NCBI GenBank assembly: GCA_002423395.1 | Contig: DIVZ01000003.1 | Location: 62,001-126,000, forward strand | Direction: 5' to 3' | Source: Eubacteriaceae bacterium UBA6119 | GTDB lineage: Bacteria > Bacillota > Clostridia > Eubacteriales > UBA1433 | DNA length: 64,000 nt | Shown: positions 53,530 through 62,692 of the stretch, one piece after another | Position numbering within the stretch: position 1 is the stretch's first letter | Layout: each line of letters begins with the position of its first letter | Notes under the pieces: model-generated | What the model saw: the letters and a program-made list of their open reading frames with translations, nothing else | Databases searched by the model: none | What the model was told of the DNA's origin: nothing | Translations under genes and position numbers: made by a program

Positions 53530-53549
53530 ATGAGAGGCGCACCTCTCAT
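53530..53549 (-). terminator. Terminator after array member 3
   Basis: Hairpin ATGAGAGG / CCTCTCAT with a CGCA loop and a T run on the minus strand, just downstream of the 53552 stop. Confidence 0.75.
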
Positions 53550-53551
53550 AA

Positions 53552-54157
53552 TTAATTCACATGAAAGAATGTTGAGTTTATAGGATTTGTGTCGCTGTTT
53601 ATATACAACTCAACGTAATACGACCCTGTGGTCCAAGGTTTTTTAACCGGGGTTATGTAAGCGTAAAGATGATATTTGTCTTTGGTTAATTCTACATTTG
53701 TAGTGTTGAGTATCTTATCTCCGTAATGCCATACTATCTTAACATTAACATTTTCCTCAATTCCGTTTACCGTTGCTACATAGACGAGTTTATCAGCATT
53801 TTTATTAAATGAGCTTACCGTATCGACCGAATTATAGCTTGAGTCCAAAGCCGTTGTCATGTGAGCGTCCGACACGCTTATTTTGTCTGTGCTGTTCATT
53901 CCTGCTATGTATATTGCCGCATATATTATCAGTGTAATAATAATAATGGGTATAAGTATTTTTCTTCTGTGTTTTTTAGCAGCAACGCTGTCAGGCATAT
54001 TTTGTATGCGCTGCGCTTTTTGCGCATTATTCATTACGTTAATATCTTCCGCGGAAAGGGGATGTTTGCTGCCGCAGTACCGGCATACGCCTATTCCCAA
54101 TGAGGCGTTTATTTCAACATCTCCGCCGCATGCTTTGCATCTTTCAGTTGATAACAT
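53552..54157 (-). CDS. Zinc-ribbon membrane protein with extracytoplasmic domain (array member 3)
   Basis: 201 residues. Ribbon ERCKACGGDVEI ... GVCRYCGSKHPLSAEDINVMNN, a basic cytoplasmic linker (AAKKHRRKIL) and one membrane segment (about 70-90). An outside domain of about 110 residues carries HMTTALDSSYNSVDTVSSF and ends with YAYITPVKKPWTTGSYYVELYI, an Ig-like beta pattern. Close paralog of member 5 (same length, similar throughout), so a recent duplication. Confidence 0.8.
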   Translation of the reverse strand: MLSTERCKACGGDVEINASLGIGVCRYCGSKHPLSAEDINVMNNAQKAQRIQNMPDSVAAKKHRRKILIPIIIITLIIYAAIYIAGMNSTDKISVSDAHMTTALDSSYNSVDTVSSFNKNADKLVYVATVNGIEENVNVKIVWHYGDKILNTTNVELTKDKYHLYAYITPVKKPWTTGSYYVELYINSDTNPINSTFFHVN

Positions 54158-54197
54158 ATTTATCTACCGCCTTTTTAAATTATTATATATAAGCATA

Positions 54198-54794
54198 CTA
54201 TTCGACTTTAAAGCTGAATGTTTTGCTTGGTTTACCTTTGCCGTTTATAAAAAATTCAATTGTATAAGTACCTGCAGTAAAAGTATTTCCTGTGCGGTCT
54301 AAAGTAGAACAAATATGCCCTGTTTCTGACGTTAAAGAGACCTTTTCCCCTTCTTTAATAACGTCTGCATTGCATTTCCAAATAACTTGAAGAGTGTCGC
54401 CGTCTGATACGTGATAAATATCCGAAAACATTATTAATTCATCCGCAGTCTGACTGTATGTATAAACTTCATCAACAGGGCGCCCGTTATTAAGCGCTGA
54501 TGTCATTCGTATATTATTAATAACTACTCTGTTGCCAAAATAAATAAATGAAATTAATTCCGCGGCTAAAATAAACGCGCATACAACAAAAATTTTCTTG
54601 CGCCTGCGCTTTTTTACTTCGTTTTTTTCTGCTTGTTTTTGTTGTATTTCCGCATTTCGTTCGTTGTTTAATACATGTAAATCTTCCGAAGAAAGCGGCC
54701 GCTCCTTGCCGCAGTATTGACATACGCCGATATTTTTGGCTTTATCAATTTCCACATCGCCGCCGCACGCTTTGCATCTTTCAGTTGATAACAT
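54198..54794 (-). CDS. Zinc-ribbon membrane protein with extracytoplasmic domain (array member 4)
   Basis: 198 residues. Same layout: ribbon ERCKACGGDVEIDKAKNIGVCQYCGKERPLSSEDLHVLNN, linker EVKKRRRKKIFVV, one membrane segment (about 72-92), then an outside domain with NIRMTSALNNGRPVDEV and FTAGTYTIEFFI. More diverged from members 3 and 5 than those are from each other. Confidence 0.8.
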   Translation of the reverse strand: MLSTERCKACGGDVEIDKAKNIGVCQYCGKERPLSSEDLHVLNNERNAEIQQKQAEKNEVKKRRRKKIFVVCAFILAAELISFIYFGNRVVINNIRMTSALNNGRPVDEVYTYSQTADELIMFSDIYHVSDGDTLQVIWKCNADVIKEGEKVSLTSETGHICSTLDRTGNTFTAGTYTIEFFINGKGKPSKTFSFKVE

Positions 54795-54934
54795 ATTTAT
54801 CTACCGCCTTTTTATTTTAATATCAAAATATATATTTTATATATTCAAAAAATAAATACTTTTTAACGATAATGCCGGTTTGGGTTAAATTATTATTCAT
54901 AAGAGATAACTGCAGCCCTCTTTATTATGATATG

Positions 54935-55540
54935 TTATTTAACTTGGAAGTTTACTATATCTATCGGATCTGTATCATAGTCTATATATAATTCAACGTA
55001 ATATGCCCCTGCAGTCCATTGTTTATCGGCAGGCGTTATGTAAGCGTAAAGACTATTTTTTTCAGGAGTTATTTGAATATTTGTAATGTTAAGTACCGTT
55101 TCTTCGCAAAGCCACATTACTTTAACATTAGTATTTTTTTCAATGCCGTTAACTACTGCGACATAGATTAACTTATCCGCGTTTTTATCATATGTATTTA
55201 CGGTATCGACAGCATTGTATTTTGAGTCCAGCGCGGTTGTCATGTGAGCCGATATGTTTAATACGTCAGCAGTATCATTTCCCGTTGACGCAAAAACAAC
55301 TGAATATATTATAATAGTAATAATTATAACAGGCAGCAATATTTTTCTTCTGTGTTTTTTTGCCGAGACGCTGTCAGGTATATTTTGCATTCGCTGTGCT
55401 TTTTGAGCATTATTCATTGCGTTAATATCATCCGCAGAAAGTGGCTGTTTGCTGCCGCAGTACTGGCATTTGCCTATTCCTAACGAGGCATTTATTTCAA
55501 CATCTCCGCCGCATGCTTTGCATCTTTGTGTTGATAACAT
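54935..55540 (-). CDS. Zinc-ribbon membrane protein with extracytoplasmic domain (array member 5)
   Basis: 201 residues. Ribbon QRCKACGGDVEINASLG then GKCQYCGSKQPLSADDINAMNN. Linker SAKKHRRKILLPV, one membrane segment (about 70-90), outside domain with HMTTALDSKYNAVDTVNTY and YAYITPADKQWTAGAYYVELYI. First gene of the leftward array, so its upstream region probably holds the promoter; no clear hexamers noted. Confidence 0.8.
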   Translation of the reverse strand: MLSTQRCKACGGDVEINASLGIGKCQYCGSKQPLSADDINAMNNAQKAQRMQNIPDSVSAKKHRRKILLPVIIITIIIYSVVFASTGNDTADVLNISAHMTTALDSKYNAVDTVNTYDKNADKLIYVAVVNGIEKNTNVKVMWLCEETVLNITNIQITPEKNSLYAYITPADKQWTAGAYYVELYIDYDTDPIDIVNFQVK

Positions 55541-55683
55541 ATTATCTACCCGCCTTTATAAATTATTAAATTTGTAAAACAACAAAATATTTTCTGTTAT
55601 ATGGTTATATTATATATTTATATATACTGCAAATTACGTATTTATGTCAATGACAATACAGTATTTTTATGCCAAAATTTTTT

Positions 55684-56571
55684 TTACTCTTTTTCTAAAA
55701 CTATTACGGCAATCTCAGGTATATTAAAAAATCTTATACCAAACGTACCGTTGCCGAGACCTCTGCTTACAAACATTTTATTGCCGTTATTTTCGTATAT
55801 TCCGGCATCGTATTTTGGGAAAAATTTTATTTCAGGTGATAAAAGTCCGCCTTTAAAAGGTATTCGTATCATTCCGCCGTGAATGTGTCCGCTTAATGTA
55901 AGGTCTGCACCCCAAGATGAGTAAGTATCGAAATATACGGGATTATGCGTAAGCAGTATATTATACTCCGATGTTTTTGCCCTGCCGATAAGCTGCTCTA
56001 TTGTGTCTTCAGTTAATGAATAGTCATTGTTACCGGATGTTTGGCTTGATAAATTTCTGTAGTATCTTAAGTTAAACCATAAACCGTAAAGATTAATTTT
56101 TTTACCGTTTTTTATTAAAGTCGTTTTTTCATTATCAAGTACAATTATGCCGGTTTTTTTTAAATTGCCAATCATCTCTTTGTATAATTCGGTTGACAGC
56201 ATCTGTTCGTGATTGCCGACAATGTAATATACAGGGCAAATTTTTACTAGCTGTTTTGAAAAAGAGTACAGATTTTGAAAGTTCGTATCTGTAGAATTAA
56301 TCATATCGCCCGTAAGCACAATAATATCAGGCTTTTGCTTATCTATAATGCGGATAAGCCTTGAGTTACCTTTGCCGAATGATTTGTCGTGCAAATCCGA
56401 AAGCTGAACTATTTTATAGCCGTCAAAAGAAGCCGGAATTTTCGCATCTTTTACCGCTACTTTAGTAACGCTTAAAAATGTGTTGCTTATAACAAATTCG
56501 GCAAATATCAAAAATGCGATGATTAAAAATATTTTAAGTCCGGTCATTTTACGTTTTCTTCTTTTTTTCAT
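55684..56571 (-). CDS. Membrane-anchored metallophosphoesterase
   Basis: 295 residues. Basic N-terminus then one membrane anchor (about 10-28). The calcineurin-like core has KIVQLSDLHDKSFG (DxH), IIVLTGDMIN (GD), VYYIVGNHEQ (GNHE), YNILLTHNPVYF and LTLSGHIHGGMIRIP (GHxH). Such YkuE/YaeI-type enzymes bind two metal ions and can act on lipid or peptidoglycan-linked phosphates; substrate not deducible. Single gene, leftward. Confidence 0.9.
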   Translation of the reverse strand: MKKRRKRKMTGLKIFLIIAFLIFAEFVISNTFLSVTKVAVKDAKIPASFDGYKIVQLSDLHDKSFGKGNSRLIRIIDKQKPDIIVLTGDMINSTDTNFQNLYSFSKQLVKICPVYYIVGNHEQMLSTELYKEMIGNLKKTGIIVLDNEKTTLIKNGKKINLYGLWFNLRYYRNLSSQTSGNNDYSLTEDTIEQLIGRAKTSEYNILLTHNPVYFDTYSSWGADLTLSGHIHGGMIRIPFKGGLLSPEIKFFPKYDAGIYENNGNKMFVSRGLGNGTFGIRFFNIPEIAVIVLEKE

Positions 56572-56638
56572 TTTATGTATTAATCTTTCGCGAGTATTTT
56601 ATGTGAATGAAATTATAACATAATAAAAAAAGTGTCTA

Positions 56639-57298
56639 TTAATTTTTATTAAATTTCCTCAAAAATTTTTCCGCTTTTTTAACAACCGAAATCCTGCTGT
56701 TATTTAGCTGTTCTTTTGCAAACTCAATAATTTCTTTTTTCATTGACGAATTTTCAAAATATTCACTAAAACAGTCGAGCATATGTGAGTACAATATGTT
56801 TTTACATTCTTCTGAAGCATCGTCTTTTATATAATAAGTATAATTTTTTATATCCAGCAGTTTTTTTGTTATTTCTTTTTCAAGCTTTGGTTTACTTAAA
56901 ATTATTTTATATGCGTTTTGTACGACATTAGCGGCTGTTATCATCGCAGGCGAGGAAAGGTACGAAAAATATTTTTCAAAAATATTATCAAATTTATTAT
57001 CCTCATCAACGCACACAATGTCGGATATTGATATTATCGCTCCCCATAAAATAAAATTGTTATCGCTATCTAAAAGAGAAGTTAATCTGTCAAAATACGG
57101 ATACAATGCTAAGGGTTCTATATCGCTTATAATACGAATTGTTTTTTCGCAAGTAAATTTAATGCTGCTTTTTTCCGCGTTTATTATGTCAAAAAGCATT
57201 GTAATCTGATCGGGATTATTTATACATTGGTCTGCAAGTTCGAAAATGTCAGGCTTTGTTTTGAGCATTTCTTTAAATTGCCCCGTTTGCATCTTCAT
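56639..57298 (-). CDS. HEAT/ARM-like helical repeat protein
   Basis: 219 residues from the ATG at 57296-57298, which has GTGGTGG upstream; a TTG at 57313 lies inside that site and is unlikely. All-helical, with repeats such as IIRIISDIEPLALYPYFDRLTSLLDSDNNFILWGAIISISDIV and a C-terminal RISVVKKAEKFLRKF. It resembles HEAT-repeat scaffold proteins; no catalytic residues. Function unknown. Confidence 0.7.
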   Translation of the reverse strand: MKMQTGQFKEMLKTKPDIFELADQCINNPDQITMLFDIINAEKSSIKFTCEKTIRIISDIEPLALYPYFDRLTSLLDSDNNFILWGAIISISDIVCVDEDNKFDNIFEKYFSYLSSPAMITAANVVQNAYKIILSKPKLEKEITKKLLDIKNYTYYIKDDASEECKNILYSHMLDCFSEYFENSSMKKEIIEFAKEQLNNSRISVVKKAEKFLRKFNKN

Positions 57299-57629
57299 AA
57301 TAAACCACCACAAATTAATTTATTAAATTATTTAATTAATTTATATATTATCATATTTATAAAAATAGTATTAATTTTTTCCATATAATGTACTTAAAAT
57401 GGATAAATTAATACTTATTTGCTTAATGGCGTTTAATAAATAAGTCTTGTTTGCTCAACTTTTGCTTTCTGATGTTTAATTCTATAATAAAAAAATAATC
57501 AAAAAATGAATAAATTTAATGTATTTGGTAAAAATATAATTGTCACTGCGATTGCAGTGTAAGAAGCAGACCTTATTCGTTAATGCTTAATTGCTGTACT
57601 TGAGGTCTGTTTCTTATTTTAGCAATATT
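57299..57629. other. AT-rich intergenic region with hairpins
   Basis: A six-base hairpin CACTGC-GATT-GCAGTG lies at 57544-57559. A long stem AAGAAGCAGACCT (57561-57573) pairs with AGGTCTGTTTCTT (57603-57615) around a 29-base loop. They may terminate the leftward lipoprotein gene. The left part of the gap shows nothing. Confidence 0.5.
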
Positions 57630-58331
57630 TTAATCTATAAATCCCAATTGTTTCATTGCTTTAATAAAAGTATCGGCTTCACCATGGGGATTGGCATTTT
57701 TTGTAGCTTCAATTACATACCAAGTGTATTCATAATCATGGATAATGATTGGTATTGGTTTACCAAATTTATTCTTAATATAAGATTCTTCCTGAAGTCT
57801 CTTTGCAACATTGCTGACTATTGTTAATAGCTCATAGTAACCGACAGGTCCTTTTCCTATATAGTTCATTTCATTATCATAGCAATTTTCATCTTCGTAT
57901 CCGATATTTTTGATATCATTTTGCTCATACCATTTAAATAATATTTCAATGCCTTCATTGTAATCTTCTGTTGGATCAATTATCGGCCTCTCGTCCTGTA
58001 ACCAATAAGCATAATTCCATCTTTCTTCTGAAAGTAAATCATCGTTTTCGCAAGCTGATTCTGTATTATAACTTATAGTAAATATTGATACATTTTCAAA
58101 ATTTTTATAAGTGTATGCTTCGTTGGAATACACAAAAAATGAAATAGCATAAATATTTTTTTCATTCCATGTATCTATTTCTTTTATAACTTTAGTATAT
58201 AAATATTCTTCTAAATCTATCATATCTATCTCCTTTTTAATTAAACTCTCATTTTTTGTATTTACTTGCTTACATGAAGTAAGAGTCAATAAAATTGCAA
58301 CTATCAAAAAGTATATAAGATATTTCTTCAT
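57630..58331 (-). CDS. Lipoprotein, possibly DUF4303-like
   Basis: 233 residues. Signal peptide with lipobox LTSC (Cys 20). The mature part has IYAISFFVYSNEAYTYKNFENVSIFTISYNTE, then the acidic SEERWNYAYW and a later HGEADTFIKAMKQLGF tail. The layout of an aromatic start, an NTE motif and a W-rich segment resembles the DUF4303 family, but the lipoprotein signal is not usual for it. Function unknown. Confidence 0.6.
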   Translation of the reverse strand: MKKYLIYFLIVAILLTLTSCKQVNTKNESLIKKEIDMIDLEEYLYTKVIKEIDTWNEKNIYAISFFVYSNEAYTYKNFENVSIFTISYNTESACENDDLLSEERWNYAYWLQDERPIIDPTEDYNEGIEILFKWYEQNDIKNIGYEDENCYDNEMNYIGKGPVGYYELLTIVSNVAKRLQEESYIKNKFGKPIPIIIHDYEYTWYVIEATKNANPHGEADTFIKAMKQLGFID

Positions 58332-58522
58332 TTATAAATTCCTTTGCTAATATAACATTTATATATTATATCAATATATATAATATAACTATTATTATAT
58401 AATAAAATTAATATCTGCTTTTATCATTTTATAAATTTTATTTCTTTATTTTTATATTTTTATAAATTTAATATATAATATAAATTATTATCTTATAACA
58501 ATATAATAAGGCAGGAATAATT

Positions 58523-59128
58523 TTGTTTAAAAAAATAATACATAAATTTAAATCAGCTTCAAGTCAAAAGAAAGTAATTATTTCTTTAAGCGCAATAGCT
58601 TTATGCTGTATTCTTGTTGCGGCGGGAATAACAATAAATAAATACTGCGAAGGCATAAAAGCCCGTCAGGAAGCGCAAAAAATGCTTGAATACTACAATA
58701 ACACAGTTGATGAGGCAAACAACGGGCAAATAGAGTATGAAGGTTATGAAGTCATAGGTAAAATTATAATTGATAAAATAAGCTTATCGCTTCCTATTAT
58801 TTTTCCATATAGCACAAAAGCTTTAAGCACATCTGTTTGCTATTATCAAGGCGCGCTTTTGGGACAAGACGGAAATATGGTAATAACCGGTCATAACTAT
58901 GCAAGCGGAGCGCATTTCGGGAATCTTGACAAGCTAAAAATAGGAGATAAAGTCTCACTTCAAGCCCCCAATGGACAAAAATATGAATATACAGTTTATA
59001 ATATTGAGATTATAAAGCCCGATAATACAGCGACATTATACAAATATGAAGGGCAAAGAGCGCTAACGCTTTTAACATGTACAAGCAACGGTAATAGAAG
59101 ATTGCTCGTAAGATGTAAGATAGAATAA
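58523..59128 (+). CDS. Sortase
   Basis: 201 residues. N-terminal membrane anchor (about 20-42), then a sortase beta barrel. Catalytic His is in VITGHNYASG (about 119-128), the Cys in LTLLTCTSNG (about 182), the Arg in NRRLLVRC. The start is TTG at 58523 after AAGGCAGGAA. Sortases attach LPXTG-type proteins to the cell wall; the class (D or E like) is not certain, and no substrate with a sorting signal is adjacent. Confidence 0.88.
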   Translation: MFKKIIHKFKSASSQKKVIISLSAIALCCILVAAGITINKYCEGIKARQEAQKMLEYYNNTVDEANNGQIEYEGYEVIGKIIIDKISLSLPIIFPYSTKALSTSVCYYQGALLGQDGNMVITGHNYASGAHFGNLDKLKIGDKVSLQAPNGQKYEYTVYNIEIIKPDNTATLYKYEGQRALTLLTCTSNGNRRLLVRCKIE

Positions 59129-59130
59129 AC

Positions 59131-59160
59131 AAGCAGAGAAATCTGCTTATTTATTTTTAT
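59131..59160 (+). terminator. Terminator after sortase gene
   Basis: Hairpin AAGCAGA / TCTGCTT with a GAAA loop, followed by a T-rich run. Confidence 0.75.
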
Positions 59161-59234
59161 AAATATAAAAGATATAATTACAGATATTGATATTATAATA
59201 TAATAAAAATAAAAAAATATTTACGGTGATTATG

Positions 59235-59750
59235 ATGAGTATAAATCATTTGGAAACGAATATAACAGTTGATGAGTTTATTGGCAGGTTTAAAAGCCAA
59301 ATTCATCAATTAGCTAATAATCCTTTAAATCTTAAAGAATTTTTCTCAAAAAACGCTAAATATTCATTTAAATATCATTCTGTCGATGCAACTATCGGGT
59401 GGATAAGAGATAATAAATTTATGTTTTTTTATAAACCAAAATATATTACTAACAGCTCCTCTACAGTTTTGAGAGGGTTATTTTATGAAAAAGACGGGTA
59501 CTGCCATATAGACTATAATTTTTCAAAATTTTATGAAACTATGGTTTTTGGATGGTTTTTTATATTATTTTCATTGTTATCTGCATTAATTATTCTATCG
59601 TCAGATCCTTCTTGGGTTGTGATTATTCCGATTTCTTTTGTTGTTTTCGGATATATGGGCATTTTTTATAAATCAAAAAAAAGAATGGAAAAACTTGTTG
59701 AAATACTGAAGTCCATTGCTTTAGTTAATCAAAATGAAAATAATATATAA
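59235..59750 (+). CDS. Two-segment membrane protein, unknown
   Basis: 172 residues from the ATG at 59235 (GGTGA upstream; in-frame GTG at 59226 and ATG at 59232 also exist). An N-terminal soluble domain of about 95 residues carries NPLNLKEFFSKNAKYSFKYHS and GYCHIDYNFSKFYETM. Two hydrophobic segments (about 99-121 and 124-142) and a short basic tail follow. No family recognised. Confidence 0.65.
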   Translation: MSINHLETNITVDEFIGRFKSQIHQLANNPLNLKEFFSKNAKYSFKYHSVDATIGWIRDNKFMFFYKPKYITNSSSTVLRGLFYEKDGYCHIDYNFSKFYETMVFGWFFILFSLLSALIILSSDPSWVVIIPISFVVFGYMGIFYKSKKRMEKLVEILKSIALVNQNENNI

Positions 59751-59765
59751 AGTGATTATTATAAA

Positions 59766-59794
59766 AAAGGGGATTGGTATTAACCAACCCCTTT
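59766..59794. terminator. Bidirectional terminator between 59235 gene and DUF975 gene
   Basis: Stem AAGGGGATTGGT / ACCAACCCCTT with one bulge and ATTA loop. The minus strand has a good T run. Confidence 0.8.
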
Positions 59795-59800
59795 AATTAT

Positions 59801-60415
59801 TTAAGCAAGTTCAGATTCTGAAATAACACCTTTTTCAATTGATGTTATTTTCAGTTCTTCGTAAAATCCTGCAAGTGATGTGCTCATGTAAGGTCCGACA
59901 TAAAATAATTGCAATAAACCGAATGTAAGAGCACTTAACAGTATCCATCCCAAGAAGCTGAGATAAAATACGAATAAGTCAAGCTTATGTCCGTTCATCA
60001 TTCTCATTGATATTTTAAGGGCTTCCTGCGCTTTTACATTCTGACTGTCCGCAAGTATGTATGGGGTCATTGCGTAAGAAAATGATTTAATAATTCCGGG
60101 TATGATAAACAGAAGCGACCACAAATATACAAATAATACCATCCATAAATATCCGCCTAAGTTTCTGCCGAAATTTTTAAAGCCGTTATTAAACATAACG
60201 CCTATATCGGGGCTTTCCGTTCTGTAGCTTAATAAAAAGAAATAGTTATACCCTATAATCATAGGTCCTACGATAATTAACGCACCTATTCCCGCTGTAG
60301 CAGCGCTTACGCCTGATAATATTGCGCCGTAAATTACTATAACGGCTACTTTCATCCAATAATTGCTTTGAATAAGAGCTTTAGAATGCTCTTTTATTTC
60401 CATTCTTGTTTTCAT
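59801..60415 (-). CDS. DUF975 integral membrane protein
   Basis: 204 residues. About five hydrophobic segments. Motifs include MEIKEHSKALIQSNYWMKVA, PGIIKSFSYAMTPYILAD (PG-KxxxYAMTPYI) and NGHKLDLFVFYLSFLGW, all typical of DUF975. Function unknown in the family. Single leftward gene. Confidence 0.88.
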   Translation of the reverse strand: MKTRMEIKEHSKALIQSNYWMKVAVIVIYGAILSGVSAATAGIGALIIVGPMIIGYNYFFLLSYRTESPDIGVMFNNGFKNFGRNLGGYLWMVLFVYLWSLLFIIPGIIKSFSYAMTPYILADSQNVKAQEALKISMRMMNGHKLDLFVFYLSFLGWILLSALTFGLLQLFYVGPYMSTSLAGFYEELKITSIEKGVISESELA

Positions 60416-60604
60416 TAACCAGCCTCCAAAAAATTTTGAAATATAATGTTAAAATTATAACATAATTAGAGTAATTAAAATATTTATTTTATGAATATTT
60501 ATAAAATTTTAACATTGCAAAAAGTTATTGTTTAATATTAAATATATAAATATGGTTAAGATGAAAATATAGCAAAAATATAAAGCATTTAGAAGGTGAA
60601 GAAT

Positions 60605-61342
60605 ATGGATATGTCTGCCGAACAATATATTTATTTAATAAAAGAAAAAATAAAGTATGAAAACAGATTTTTTATAGATGAAGAATTTAATAAAATACTT
60701 GATATACTTTGTAACGATAAACAATTAATAACAAATATAAAGGAAGATACTATTTTATATCGCGCAAGAATTTATAATAAATCAGATAAATATAAAAAAT
60801 ATAGAAGTGATTATAAAAAGGACGAAAAATTTTTCGGTTTTAATGCAGAAGAATCATTTGTATTGAAAGATAAATCAAAAGTAAAAGACGGAAGATGCAA
60901 TCCGAGTTTTATACCATATTTATATACATCTAAAGATATTGAAACTGCTATTAAAGAAACAAGGCCATATGTATATTCAGTTGTAAGTGTGTCTGAGATT
61001 AGAGTAAAAGAAAATTTAAAATTATTAGATTTATCGAAAACTTATTCAATTGATTATGATAAATGGATATTGCAGTTTAAACTAGATATTAATTTGGAAA
61101 TTAGCCTGCCATATCATGAAGGCGGTGATTATCAATTATCTCAATATATAAGTGAATACATAAAAAATAAAGGTTTTGATGGGATTATGTATCGTTCCGC
61201 ATATGTATCTATTTCAAAAAAGGTATTAGAAGAAAAAGGTGTTAATATAACCGTATTTAACTACAATAAATGTGAGTCTGTAAGCTCTGAATTATATCGA
61301 GTTGATGAAATAGAAACAACATATGAATCATTAAAAGGCTGA
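60605..61342 (+). CDS. Orphan RES-domain protein (putative NAD+ glycohydrolase)
   Basis: 245 residues from the ATG at 60605, with GAAGGTGA five bases upstream. The C-terminal RES fold has the three landmark residues: Arg in LYRARIY (about 54-60), Glu in AIKETRPYVY (about 120), and Ser in MYRSAYVSI (about 197-205). RES toxins such as those with Xre antitoxins degrade NAD+. Here no Xre partner is adjacent. The N-terminal 45 residues are an added helical part. Activity is inferred from family only. Confidence 0.78.
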   Translation: MDMSAEQYIYLIKEKIKYENRFFIDEEFNKILDILCNDKQLITNIKEDTILYRARIYNKSDKYKKYRSDYKKDEKFFGFNAEESFVLKDKSKVKDGRCNPSFIPYLYTSKDIETAIKETRPYVYSVVSVSEIRVKENLKLLDLSKTYSIDYDKWILQFKLDINLEISLPYHEGGDYQLSQYISEYIKNKGFDGIMYRSAYVSISKKVLEEKGVNITVFNYNKCESVSSELYRVDEIETTYESLKG

Positions 61343-61349
61343 AAATAGA

Positions 61350-62006
61350 CTAAATATATTTACTGCCTTCCCTAACGCTCAGTTTCGATAATTTGTCATT
61401 ATACCTGTTTATAAAACCCCTTACCCAGTCAGGGTTTGTTTTGCTGTACTGCCTTAAGCTCCATCCGATGGCTTTATTTATAAAAAACTCGTTTGTGCCG
61501 AAATTATTGCATATAATTTTTTCAAGCAGTCCAGCATCTGTTTTTTCTTTTAAGTTAAGCTGGCAAATAATTGCCGTGCGCTTAAGCCATATGTTATCAT
61601 CCGCGCTCCATTGCAGCATTGTATCTTTAACCGAGGGATATTTTATTAAAAGCGTTCCGAAAATTCTGTTAAAACTGTCAACGGTGTCCCACCATGATTT
61701 TGTTGTAATCAGATTTTTTAAATTGTCTATATCTTTATAGGTTAGATATTTGTGTTTGCGCAATAAATAATCCACAGCAATATACTGTAATTCACGATAG
61801 CCGCATTCCCAGCATTTAAACACGAAATCCCAGTCTATATTTTTTGATTGTTTTTCCTGTTTAAAATATTTTTCAAAAATCCCGCTTCTTGCCGAGCTTG
61901 GCAAACCTAAAAAATCAAATTGATTTTTCATATACGCGCTCATCGGAGCTGCCTGCATTATGTTCTTAGCATTAATTATCTCATTAAATAAATCATCATA
62001 CCACAT
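61350..62006 (-). CDS. DNA alkylation repair protein, AlkD type
   Basis: 218 residues of HEAT-like helices. The AlkD core includes KSWWDTVDSFNRI (catalytic Trp-Asp region, about 110) and NIWLKRTAIICQL (Arg about 145). The enzyme class removes alkylated bases without base flipping. It converges with the RES gene only 7 bases away. The start at 62004-62006 has no strong ribosome site visible. Confidence 0.85.
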   Translation of the reverse strand: MWYDDLFNEIINAKNIMQAAPMSAYMKNQFDFLGLPSSARSGIFEKYFKQEKQSKNIDWDFVFKCWECGYRELQYIAVDYLLRKHKYLTYKDIDNLKNLITTKSWWDTVDSFNRIFGTLLIKYPSVKDTMLQWSADDNIWLKRTAIICQLNLKEKTDAGLLEKIICNNFGTNEFFINKAIGWSLRQYSKTNPDWVRGFINRYNDKLSKLSVREGSKYI

Positions 62007-62021
62007 ATGTAAGACCTTAAA

Positions 62022-62501
62022 TCAATCGCCCTGACAGCGGTATTTTTCCATTTCTTTTTGCGCCAGTTTGTTTGTGTATATTGATTTGCGAAATACAACG
62101 AAACGGTCGTATAAAAATTCTGTTACAAGATTTGTAAGCATTGTACCAAACAATACTATATATTCATTCCATCCGGCGTTAGTTAAAGCCTCTCCCCACC
62201 AAGTGGAAAGAGGTGTGAATACGCAGTAAAAAGCGGCGACCAATAACATTGCTTTTGGGATATTGTTAGCCGATTTGAAAGTGTATCTTCGGTTTACCGT
62301 AAAATTGTATAAAACGCTTAAAGTAAGAGCTATAAGATAGCACGGCCAATACGGCATGTTTGTTTTCTCGTTTAAAATAGTAAAACTGATTGCCTGTATA
62401 ATTCCTGCGCTGCATGAGAATGCAATAAATTTAAAAAATTGTATGGTATTCTGTTTTCTGCTTAAATTTATATTTTTGTTATTTTCCACTCGGGTCTCCA
62501 A
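62022..62501 (-). CDS. GtrA-family membrane protein
   Basis: 159 residues. Four hydrophobic segments. Motifs NRRYTFKSANN and YDRFVVFRKSIYT match the GtrA pattern, in which the protein is thought to move lipid-linked sugars across the membrane. Ends with KYRCQGD. It lies 15 bases upstream of the alkD-like gene on the same strand, so the two may be co-transcribed. Confidence 0.85.
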   Translation of the reverse strand: METRVENNKNINLSRKQNTIQFFKFIAFSCSAGIIQAISFTILNEKTNMPYWPCYLIALTLSVLYNFTVNRRYTFKSANNIPKAMLLVAAFYCVFTPLSTWWGEALTNAGWNEYIVLFGTMLTNLVTEFLYDRFVVFRKSIYTNKLAQKEMEKYRCQGD

Positions 62502-62572
62502 ATTTTAAGTTACTGTTATATTCTCATTTTAATATAAATATAAAATAAAATAAATTAATTTATCAATAAAAT

Positions 62573-62604
62573 AAAAAAACATCGGCGCCAACCCTCGCCG
62601 ATGT
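62573..62604 (-). terminator. Leftward terminator without an adjacent gene
   Basis: Nine-base stem ACATCGGCG / CGCCGATGT with an eight-base loop. On the minus strand seven T's follow. The transcript it ends would come from 62605-62692, where no ORF is found. Confidence 0.75.
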
Positions 62605-62692
62605 AAGTTAAGCACAAGTTATAAATAAATTTATGAACGCACTTGCCGCTTCCGGCTAATAGTATACTATAAAACTTAAGACATGCTTAATT
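62605..62692 (-). ncRNA. Possible small RNA between two terminators
   Basis: An 88-base interval bounded by the leftward terminator at 62573 and a bidirectional one at 62693. Minus-strand TATAGT/TATACT elements near 62660-62672 could be a -10. No coding frame is visible. Weak evidence, listed because the terminator otherwise has no purpose. Confidence 0.3.

Noticed and set aside
57314..58522. Possible CRISPR or tRNA in AT-rich gaps
   Set aside because: No spaced repeats and no tRNA cloverleaf or T-arm motif seen here or elsewhere in the window.
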